DNA from: Candidatus Omnitrophota bacterium
Lineage (GTDB): Bacteria > Omnitrophota > Gorgyraeia > Gorgyraeales > Gorgyraeaceae
NCBI GenBank assembly: GCA_013202925.1
Contig: JABMRA010000129.1
Coordinates: 1-6,595 of the forward strand
Direction: 5' to 3'
DNA: 6,595 nt
The translations under genes and the position numbers were made by a program. Positions within the stretch are counted from its first letter, which is position 1; each line of letters starts with the position of its first letter. The notes under the pieces were generated by a model that did no database searches, had not been told where the DNA came from, and saw only the letters and a program-made list of their open reading frames with translations. This document shows positions 1-5,375 of the stretch, piece after piece.

Positions 1-1724
1 ACAAGGTCAGGCCCTGTTTGGCTGTATTTTAATTTTGGCTGGCCATTTATAATCTCATATTCATTTACGGTGTGCGTTGAGGAGTTTTCCCCAAAGATGT
101 TAATACCGGTTGTATTGGTATACCCCTTTGCGCCGTCACCCCTGAAATTACCCAACTCATCATACATATATTCCACATGTGAATTAGTGATTAACGCTCC
201 TCCGAATATAGTGTCACTTACAGTCTCTGTATCAGAAGAGACACGCCTTGGCTGACCTGCTATGGTGTCGTATTCGCTTACAGTCTTGCTCATATAACTT
301 GAACCAAATATATCTTCACCCTCAGTAGTACTTGTCTCAGCTGCATCAATCATAAGATTTGTCTCAGGATCATAGACATAATCAAATCTGGTATGTGTGG
401 AGCTCGTGGAGCTATCTGCATTGACCTGCTCTGTATCTGAGAGCGTATATACGATCTTCAGCTGTCCATTTACCAGTTCATAAAATTGCTCGTTTGTCCC
501 GGTGTGTGTATAAACAGTGTAGCCATTTACATCCTTGGTTTCTCCAGTGACATTTGAAATACCATAGGCTCTGATTATTTTATTGTCCTCGCCATATTCA
601 TATGTAAGTGTATTATCATTTACAGAGCTTGTCCCGTCCCTATTAATCTGGTTATCTACTGAATGAGAGGAGAGCATCCTTTCGCCCTCGAATTCAGCGC
701 TCCAGTTACTGATAGTCACGTTGCCATACGCGTCAGTGGTCTCCTGGTGATACCCTGTCAATGTATCGCCTTCATAGGTAGGATTTGACCAGCTACTGCT
801 TGATATAACGCTTCCGGTTGCGTCCTTCAGGACTTCATCATAAATAGAAAGTTTCTTCCCGTCATATCCATTTCTTGTAGTAGACCATTCGCGGACTGTT
901 GTAGCTCCATAAGGATCCGTGATTATCTCTGTGTAACCCAGAAGATACTTGCCTGCATTCGTATCTGAACCCGCCCACCATACTGAGTCACTTGAGTACT
1001 TTCCATTACGCCACAGGATCTTGGTAATATTGCCCAGGGGATCTATTATCTCAGAATCATATGACCCCAGAAACCTTTTGGAGTCATAAGACATATTGAA
1101 AGTGTTTTTGTAACCTAATAGCTGGCCTAAATTATCGTGGACCGGTTCATTGTAAATAGAAGATGGGAGGCCGTCTTTATAGTTTACGCGCGAACCATCC
1201 TTATTGATAACATAGCTAAATTCACCCATTTTAGCGGCGGCATCAAAAGTCAATCCTCTTGCCTTCATAATCTGCTGCTGGAGAGACTGGGCCTCCTGGC
1301 CCTTCTCTACCTGGTCCATGTATAGCCCCTTATTAATATTATAATTTATAAAATCTCTCCTATGGCGGTCTTCCTGTATCTGCTGACGCCTCTGCATCTC
1401 GTTCATCTGACGCTTGATTATGTCTTTAACAGACTGCATGCGCAAGAACCCAGAGCGCTCCCCGTATTTCTTACGAGGGACCAGCTGTGACCGGAAAGAA
1501 ATCTCTGTTTCTTCAGAATCCTTGTCTTCTTGAATTTTCTTGGGAAGTATTTTGGAAATGGAACTATCTATTTTTGGCTGGAGTTCTGGGGCACCTGGTG
1601 CAGTGGCTCTGGTAGTAACCAAAGGCGAAAAATCCATTGCCCAAGCTATATCATATGTGAGAAAGGCAAACACTACAGTGACAGCGATTACCTTTACCCA
1701 TTTTTTACCTTGCCAGTCTAACAT
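1..1724 (-). CDS. Large secreted YD-like repeat surface protein (N-terminal 574 codons, runs off left edge)
   Basis: An uninterrupted frame starts at the ATG complementary to 1722-1724 and stays open to the window edge, so the C-terminus is missing. The start is supported by AAGGGGG (1733-1739) eight bases upstream. Residues 1-29 are a signal peptide: a KK..K basic start, a hydrophobic core from about 12 to 24, and cleavage likely after AWA. Residues 95-150 are rich in R, K, Q and E and probably form a helical coil. From about 205 onward the protein is rich in S, T, Y, G and N, with YD-like motifs such as YEYGEDNKI, YVYDPETNL and YMYDELGNF. A repeat of about 70 residues is visible: ELVNGQLK (416), YDTIAGQP (485) and YEIINGQP (556) open successive units, each carrying a Y.YD motif about 35 residues later. 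Export and a surface or extracellular role are inferred. It resembles Rhs/YD proteins loosely, but no toxin or core domain is visible in this part. Expression is controlled by the adjacent riboswitch. Confidence 0.85.
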   Translation of the reverse strand, partial: MLDWQGKKWVKVIAVTVVFAFLTYDIAWAMDFSPLVTTRATAPGAPELQPKIDSSISKILPKKIQEDKDSEETEISFRSQLVPRKKYGERSGFLRMQSVKDIIKRQMNEMQRRQQIQEDRHRRDFINYNINKGLYMDQVEKGQEAQSLQQQIMKARGLTFDAAAKMGEFSYVINKDGSRVNYKDGLPSSIYNEPVHDNLGQLLGYKNTFNMSYDSKRFLGSYDSEIIDPLGNITKILWRNGKYSSDSVWWAGSDTNAGKYLLGYTEIITDPYGATTVREWSTTRNGYDGKKLSIYDEVLKDATGSVISSSSWSNPTYEGDTLTGYHQETTDAYGNVTISNWSAEFEGERMLSSHSVDNQINRDGTSSVNDNTLTYEYGEDNKIIRAYGISNVTGETKDVNGYTVYTHTGTNEQFYELVNGQLKIVYTLSDTEQVNADSSTSSTHTRFDYVYDPETNLMIDAAETSTTEGEDIFGSSYMSKTVSEYDTIAGQPRRVSSDTETVSDTIFGGALITNSHVEYMYDELGNFRGDGAKGYTNTTGINIFGENSSTHTVNEYEIINGQPKLKYSQTGPDL

Positions 1725-1740
1725 CGGCCTTGCCCCCTTC

Positions 1741-1792
1741 AAAAAAATAGCCGAGTTGCTCTATTTTACCCCTTTTTCGGCAACTCGGCTAT
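1741..1792 (-). terminator. Intrinsic terminator of the riboswitch expression platform
   Basis: On the minus strand a perfect 13-bp stem is formed by ATAGCCGAGTTGC (1792-1780) and GCAACTCGGCTAT (1759-1747). It has a 20-base A/G-rich loop and is followed directly by a run of seven T (1747-1741). The 5' arm is the 3' part of the aptamer, including the bases I align with Vc2 G83 and C92, so aptamer folding and terminator folding exclude each other. Ligand binding should hold the 5' arm in the aptamer and let polymerase read into the surface-protein gene, whose start codon is 16 bases beyond the T run. The ON direction is inferred from this overlap. Confidence 0.9.
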
Positions 1793-1856
1793 CCCTGTCA
1801 GGATCCGTTGTTTTGCGTCCCATGATTGCTCATGGTTTGCTATTATCGGAGAGGTG
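1778..1856 (-). promoter_or_regulatory. GEMM-I (cyclic-di-GMP-I class) riboswitch aptamer, A20 variant
   Basis: Read on the minus strand, the leader carries the GEMM-I signature in order: GCAAACC (1840-1834); a 6-bp P2 hairpin CCATGA-GCAA-TCATGG (1835-1820) capped by a GNRA tetraloop; GGGACGCAAA; then P3, in which CAAC (1810-1807) pairs with GTTG (1784-1781) around AUCC/GGAU and an internal loop AGCCGA; and a closing GTTGCCG. A possible outer P1 pairs ACCTCT (1855-1850) with AGGGGT further 3', so the outer limits are approximate. Members of this class bind c-di-GMP or, in a subset, c-AMP-GMP. The base before GCAAACC (1841) reads A where the Vibrio Vc2 aptamer has G20. It controls the long surface-protein gene through the overlapping terminator. 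Confidence 0.9.
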
Positions 1857-1931
1857 TTAAATTTGTTTCAAATACTTTTTAAATATGCTTATCTAACATC
1901 AAAAAAAATTATCTTTCCCTTCCTACTATAT

Positions 1932-1960
1932 AGTATATATTATATAACGGGTTTTGTCAA
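1932..1960 (-). promoter_or_regulatory. Sigma70-type promoter for the riboswitch and surface-protein transcript
   Basis: On the minus strand TTGACA (1960-1955) is followed by a 17-base spacer and TATACT (1937-1932). That is a consensus -35 and a five-of-six -10. An A/T-run region just upstream (about 1967-1990) could act as an UP element. Initiation would fall near 1925, giving a leader of about 200 bases that contains the aptamer. A perfect 12-bp palindrome TACTATATAGTA (1924-1935) overlaps the -10 and the predicted start. Confidence 0.8.
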
Positions 1961-2007
1961 TACCAAACTTTTAAAATTTTTTTAAAAAGTCCATTCTGAC
2001 CCAATTC

Positions 2008-2023
2008 TTGAAAGCGTTTTCAA
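2008..2023. promoter_or_regulatory. LacI/CcpA-type operator-like pseudopalindrome
   Basis: TTGAAAGCGTTTTCAA is palindromic apart from one position in each half and has a central CG. This resembles operators of LacI-family regulators, such as the CcpA cre pattern TGNAANCGNTNNCA. It lies between the end of the small membrane gene and the surface-protein promoter, about 48 bases upstream of that -35 box. No such regulator is encoded in the window, and a chance match in AT-rich DNA is possible. Confidence 0.25.
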
Positions 2024-2041
2024 AAAGCAGAGACTATGCTA

Positions 2042-2296
2042 TTATGCGCTGGGCCCTTTATCCACCTTGCTGCGTATGTCTAGAAGGACAGATATTACTC
2101 CCGACGCTGTAAAGAATATAAAATAGTACACTACGCCCAGTAAAAGGCCTACGAATCCGGTTAATCTTGGGGCCTCAGGGGTTCCTCCGCCTATAAAGAT
2201 CACTATTGCAGAAATGACTCCTACGACCACTGATACCCAAGCAAGCACCTTGAATATTATTACGCTTATTCCCAAAAACTTGCATGTCTTATCCAT
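2042..2296 (-). CDS. Small two-helix membrane protein, function unknown
   Basis: This is an 84-residue protein with ATG at 2296-2294, preceded by a strong Shine-Dalgarno AAAGGGGG six bases upstream, which makes translation likely despite the short length. Two hydrophobic segments, about residues 10-36 and 46-72, are separated by a short Gly/Pro-rich turn (GGGTPEAPRLTG). The C-terminal tail DIRSKVDKGPSA is charged. It probably sits in the inner membrane as a hairpin with the tail in the cytoplasm. No family is recognised. It could be a small stress-type membrane peptide or a partner of a larger membrane complex. It has its own probable promoter with three 11-bp repeats upstream. After the stop there is only a weak AGCA/TGCT stem followed by T residues (2026-2040), so some read-through toward the riboswitch region is possible. 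Confidence 0.75.
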   Translation of the reverse strand: MDKTCKFLGISVIIFKVLAWVSVVVGVISAIVIFIGGGTPEAPRLTGFVGLLLGVVYYFIFFTASGVISVLLDIRSKVDKGPSA

Positions 2297-2335
2297 TAAA
2301 TCCCCCTTTCTTTAACTCGTTTTAATTTAAGCTCT

Positions 2336-2364
2336 TGTATAGATTTTGATACTGTTGTGATACG
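2336..2364 (-). promoter_or_regulatory. Putative activator-dependent promoter of the small membrane gene
   Basis: On the minus strand TATACA (2341-2336) is a reasonable -10, but 17 bases upstream there is only CGTATC (2364-2359) instead of a TTGACA-like -35. That poor -35 lies inside tandem 11-bp repeats, the arrangement seen at PhoB/OmpR-type activated promoters where the regulator replaces -35 contacts. The start would be about 34 bases before the ATG. Confidence 0.4.
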
Positions 2365-2379
2365 GTTATGATACGGTTT
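2347..2379. repeat. Three tandem 11-bp direct repeats
   Basis: The units on the plus strand are TGATACTGTTG (2347-2357), TGATACGGTTA (2358-2368) and TGATACGGTTT (2369-2379). On the minus strand each contains GTATCA followed by an A/C-rich spacer. An exact 11-bp period places each copy on the same face of the helix. The array lies directly upstream of the probable -10 of the small membrane-protein gene, so a cooperative regulator binding site is the likely role (inference). Confidence 0.7.
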
Positions 2380-2390
2380 TTTGACCCCTC

Positions 2391-2407
2391 GTCCGCCTGA
2401 GACGGAC
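2391..2407. repeat. Short GC-rich palindrome (GTCCGCC-TGA-GACGGAC)
   Basis: Seven-base arms pair with a three-base loop, with one G-T pair. It shares the TCCGCC core with the palindrome at 2416-2432 and lies in the same gap between the small gene and tRNA-Glu. No T run follows on either strand, so it is not a classical terminator. It is probably a copy of a dispersed palindromic element. Confidence 0.55.
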
Positions 2408-2415
2408 TCGGGATC

Positions 2416-2432
2416 ATCCGCCTACGGCGGAT
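2416..2432. repeat. Short GC-rich palindrome abutting tRNA-Glu 3' end
   Basis: ATCCGCC-TAC-GGCGGAT is a perfect 7-bp stem with a three-base loop. On the minus strand its first base is the last A of the encoded CCA of tRNA-Glu, so it begins exactly at the mature tRNA end. It could halt or process the tRNA transcript, but there is no T run after it. Confidence 0.6.
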
Positions 2433-2509
2433 GGTAGCCCTAAGGGGATTTGAACCCCTGTCTTCAGATCGAGAATCTGACGTCCTAGGCCGGACTAGAC
2501 GATAGGGCC
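2432..2509 (-). tRNA. tRNA-Glu (anticodon CTC)
   Basis: The minus strand begins GGCCCTATCGTCTAG and folds as a class I tRNA. The acceptor GGCCCTA pairs with TAGGGCT, with G1-U72 as the terminal wobble pair. The anticodon stem is TCAGA/TCTGA with loop TTCTCGA, so the anticodon is CTC, reading GAG. The T arm is AGGGG-TTCAAAT-CCCCT. A73 is followed by an encoded CCA. The length is 78 bases including CCA. A GCCTG...CAGGC dyad (2517-2537) lies just upstream; I see no convincing promoter. Confidence 0.95.
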
Positions 2510-2677
2510 CTCCTTAGCCTGCTATATTGAGACAGGCCCTTGATATAATTGTTATCTAATCCAGTTCCTAAACCCTTTTTTGCAACACAAGATTAGTTTA
2601 AGTTAAAAAAGACCCGATTAAATTCAACTAATGTATTATTTATTATACATATATTTTCAAAAAAGTCAAGCAAAACA

Positions 2678-2706
2678 TTGACACTTAACTTGTTTACGTG
2701 TATTAT
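2678..2706 (+). promoter_or_regulatory. Sigma70-type promoter of the FIST/kinase/regulator operon
   Basis: TTGACA (2678-2683), a 17-base spacer and TATTAT (2701-2706) form a near-consensus promoter. Transcription should start near 2712-2714, right at the ATG of the FIST gene at 2715. An imperfect dyad (2592-2604 with 2620-2632) lies upstream and could be a regulator site, but this is weak. Confidence 0.8.
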
Positions 2707-2714
2707 TTCTCTTA

Positions 2715-3881
2715 ATGGCGACTAAGGTAGGAATTGGCATAAGCACGAAACTTGATTCCTTTATCGCAGGAAAAGAGGCTGCGAGAAGCGCGCTCTACCA
2801 AATAGGCAGGCAGGCCCCTGATATTATAATCGTCTTTATATCGCCTATATTTGACCAAGGGGAGACATTAAAAGGCATACGCTCTATTATAAGCGAAGGG
2901 CCCCTTGTCGGCTGCAGCGCTGCGGGCAGCATTACAAACCGAGGATCTTTTCGAAATGCCGTAACCGTATGCGCCATAAACTCTGATTCCATAAGGTTCT
3001 CTTATGGGATAGGCAATAACGTAAGCAGGAATCCCCGCTCGGCAGGACGTGAGGCTGCCAGGCAATCATCAAAACTAAAGGATATCGCAAGAGAGGTCTA
3101 TATAATGTTCTCTGACGGACTCTCTGGAAACGGGACAGATATCCTCAGAGGGGCCCAGGAGGTTTTGGGCACTGGTTTTTCTATAATAGGCGGGTCTGCA
3201 ACTGATGATCTGCGCTTTCAAAAGACATACCAATATCTTAATAATATCTATACGGATTCCTTAGTAGGGCTGCTCGTAAGTGGAAATATAGATATCAGCA
3301 CTGGAAAGGCCCATGGCTGGCAGCCGATCGGAAGGCCTCATAAAATAACAAGGGCCAAGTCCAATATTATTAAAGAGATCGACCGCAGGAGGGCTGTTGA
3401 ACTATACGAAGAATATCTGGGGAAGACCTCTGATGAACTAAAGATAGAAGGCATTGCCAAGCTGGGCTCTAACTACCCCCTGGGAATGCGGGTTAAGGGA
3501 AAAGAGAGGTATCTCATAAGGGCGCCTCTTCAGATAAAAGACAGCGGCAGCTTGATGTTGAGCGCGGAAATCCCTGAACGCGAGGATATCAATCTGATGA
3601 TCGGCGATAGGAATCTGGCCCTGGAGGCCACGAAAGCGGCATGCAGAGATGCCTTAACCAGCATCAGGAAATCCAGGATTAAATTTGCCATTGTCTTCAG
3701 CGACATAGCCAGGCTTCAACTTCTGAGAAAGGACCCGCAGAGCGAGGCTGAGATAATCAAGGACATGCTCGGCCCAGACGTACCGTTTTTTGGGTGTTAC
3801 ACATGCGGAGAATATGCGCCTGTTGACGGACAGTCATATTTTCACGATCAGGCAATATCTATAACAGTTATATCGGAGTAA
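2715..3881 (+). CDS. FIST-domain sensory protein (FIST_N + FIST_C)
   Basis: This is a 388-residue cytoplasmic protein without signal peptide or membrane segment. Its motifs match the FIST family: GCSAAGSI (66-73) and GGSATDDLRF (159-168) in the N-terminal domain; HGWQPIG (200-206), YPLGM (254-258) and FFGCYTCGEYAP (359-370) in the C-terminal domain. FIST proteins are predicted ligand-binding sensors, perhaps for amino acids or other small molecules, and are usually fused to or encoded beside kinases, cyclases or chemoreceptors. Here the protein stands alone and precedes a histidine kinase by three bases, so it probably supplies the input signal to that kinase. The start at 2715 is the only usable one: the frame is closed by a TGA at 2679-2681 and no ATG, GTG or TTG lies between. 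There is no Shine-Dalgarno, in line with a leaderless transcript. The ligand cannot be told from sequence. Confidence 0.88.
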   Translation: MATKVGIGISTKLDSFIAGKEAARSALYQIGRQAPDIIIVFISPIFDQGETLKGIRSIISEGPLVGCSAAGSITNRGSFRNAVTVCAINSDSIRFSYGIGNNVSRNPRSAGREAARQSSKLKDIAREVYIMFSDGLSGNGTDILRGAQEVLGTGFSIIGGSATDDLRFQKTYQYLNNIYTDSLVGLLVSGNIDISTGKAHGWQPIGRPHKITRAKSNIIKEIDRRRAVELYEEYLGKTSDELKIEGIAKLGSNYPLGMRVKGKERYLIRAPLQIKDSGSLMLSAEIPEREDINLMIGDRNLALEATKAACRDALTSIRKSRIKFAIVFSDIARLQLLRKDPQSEAEIIKDMLGPDVPFFGCYTCGEYAPVDGQSYFHDQAISITVISE

Positions 3882-3884
3882 GTA

Positions 3885-5357
3885 ATGGACGCGTATACTA
3901 CTATACTTTTTGTGCTGCTTGTCGCGATACTATCTATCTTGTACTTTTTTGAAAGAAATAGACGCGTGGAATCAGAAGAAAACAATAAAAGATCGCAGGA
4001 TGTCATAAGGCAGCTTGACGAACAGGCAAAGATAATCATAAAGACCGATCTTGCGCTCAATAAGGTCCAGGAGGAACTGGATAAAAAGATAACCGGGCTA
4101 TATACGCTGCACGAACTTGGTAAAAAAATAGGCTCTACTTTTAACGTAGAGGACCTGTTTAGCCTGATAAACAAACCCCTTGTTTCCAAGCTGGGTTTCT
4201 CAAGGGGCCTGATCATGATAAAGGAAGAGTCTTCGGGCACCATCATGGTAAAGGCATCTATAGCTTATTCTGAAGCTGATATCAAAACAATAGAAAAGGC
4301 GCTAAGCAAAGGGTCTGCGGTTTCGTCTCTTTTGAAAAAAAGCGGGTTTTTGCTGGTAAACAGGGATCTGGAAAAGATAGAACACGAGGACCTGCTCTCG
4401 GATATATTCAAAACTGAATCCTTCCTGACTGTCCCTATCGTTGCCAAGGACGAGGCTGTTGGTTTTATACTTATGGGTAATATCTCCAGTCACAGCAAGG
4501 TAACAGAAGGTGACACAGAGCTATTGTCTATATTGGCCAGCCAGATAGGGACTGCCATTGAAAACACCGGACTCTACACAGAGCTTTTTAACTCCCACCA
4601 GGACTTGAACAGGCGCGTAAAAGAAAGGACTCAGGAACTTGCACGGCTCAACGAGGAACTGCGGCGTTTCAATAAAGTAAAATCCGACTTCGTATCTGCG
4701 GTATCGCATGAATTAAGGACGCCTCTTACGTCTATAAAAGGCTATGCCTCTATACTTATGACAGGTAAATTGGGGGAGGTCTCGGCACCGCAGAAGGAAC
4801 GTCTTGAAAAAATAGACAAGCATTCGAATAACCTTACGCGCTTGATAAACAATCTACTGGATATAGCGAGAATAGAATCAGGCAGGGTACAGATGGAGAT
4901 CAAAGAAATATCCATAAAAGAACTTTTGGATTCTATCATTGACGTCATTACGCCTCAGGTAAAAGAAAAAGGCATCTCTCTCAAGATAAATATAAAGACC
5001 AGGGTGGATAAGATCAAGGCCGATCCGGGCCAGCTGGAAAGGGTGTTTCTAAATCTCCTAAGCAATGCCATAAAATTTACACCGGAAAAAGGCAGAGTGA
5101 CTATACATATAAAAGACGGGCGCGATTCAATAGAGTTCAGCGTGGAAGACACCGGCATAGGCATCCCGAAACAGGACCTGGAAAAGGTGTTTGAGGAATT
5201 TTTCAGGTCAGACAATGCACCGGCCCAGAAGATACAGGGTACCGGGCTGGGCCTGTCTCTTGTTAAAAAAATAATAGAGGCCCATAAAGGTATGATATGG
5301 GTGGAAAGCGAACTAGGAAAAGGCACAATATTCAGCTTTACCATACCAAAGACTTAA
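3885..5357 (+). CDS. Membrane-anchored GAF sensor histidine kinase
   Basis: This is a 490-residue protein. One N-terminal membrane helix (about 5-22) is followed by basic residues and a coiled coil (30-70), with no periplasmic sensor loop, so sensing is cytoplasmic. A GAF domain spans about 72-230. A second coiled coil (236-265) leads to HisKA, with H275 in SHELRTPL as the phosphorylation site. HATPase_c follows with the N box around N394 (NLLSNAIKF), G1 DTGIGIP (422-428), F box FEEFFR (436-441) and G2 GTGLGLSL (452-459), so all catalytic motifs are intact. The expected role is to autophosphorylate and pass phosphate to the REC domain encoded 18 bases downstream. The ATG lies three bases after the FIST stop, with GGAG (3875-3878) inside the end of that gene, which implies translational coupling. 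The GAF ligand is unknown, and the FIST protein is a likely partner. Confidence 0.93.
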   Translation: MDAYTTILFVLLVAILSILYFFERNRRVESEENNKRSQDVIRQLDEQAKIIIKTDLALNKVQEELDKKITGLYTLHELGKKIGSTFNVEDLFSLINKPLVSKLGFSRGLIMIKEESSGTIMVKASIAYSEADIKTIEKALSKGSAVSSLLKKSGFLLVNRDLEKIEHEDLLSDIFKTESFLTVPIVAKDEAVGFILMGNISSHSKVTEGDTELLSILASQIGTAIENTGLYTELFNSHQDLNRRVKERTQELARLNEELRRFNKVKSDFVSAVSHELRTPLTSIKGYASILMTGKLGEVSAPQKERLEKIDKHSNNLTRLINNLLDIARIESGRVQMEIKEISIKELLDSIIDVITPQVKEKGISLKINIKTRVDKIKADPGQLERVFLNLLSNAIKFTPEKGRVTIHIKDGRDSIEFSVEDTGIGIPKQDLEKVFEEFFRSDNAPAQKIQGTGLGLSLVKKIIEAHKGMIWVESELGKGTIFSFTIPKT

Positions 5358-5375
5358 TACAGGGGGACCAAATAC

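Noticed and set aside
1..515. Repeat-coding DNA considered as a CRISPR array or tandem DNA repeat
   Set aside because: The repetition is at protein level and degenerate, with no identical DNA repeats or regular spacers.
1137..1325. Plus-strand frame of 62 codons
   Set aside because: It is a shadow of the minus-strand surface protein, whose signal peptide, start site and continuous 574-codon frame account for the region.
1540..1860. Plus-strand open frame of 106 codons opposite the surface-protein start and riboswitch
   Set aside because: It lies antisense to a signal peptide, a terminator and a riboswitch, has no Shine-Dalgarno and no recognisable motifs. The minus-strand gene and RNA explain this DNA.
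1967..1990. A/T-rich inverted repeat considered as a terminator for the small membrane gene
   Set aside because: The stem is only A-T pairs and has no following T run on the minus strand. An UP element for the adjacent promoter fits better.
2517..2537. GCCTG...CAGGC dyad upstream of tRNA-Glu, considered as an operator or attachment site
   Set aside because: It has only five-base arms with an 11-base loop and no second copy or tRNA-derived duplication, so it is not distinguishable from chance.
3848..4246. Minus-strand frame of 132 codons across the FIST/kinase junction
   Set aside because: It spans the antisense of two well-supported genes, is Ser/Leu-rich low-complexity sequence, and has no start signals.
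4955..5344. Minus-strand frame of 129 codons opposite the kinase ATPase domain
   Set aside because: It is opposite the conserved N, G1, F and G2 boxes of the kinase. The antisense frame has no motifs or ribosome site.
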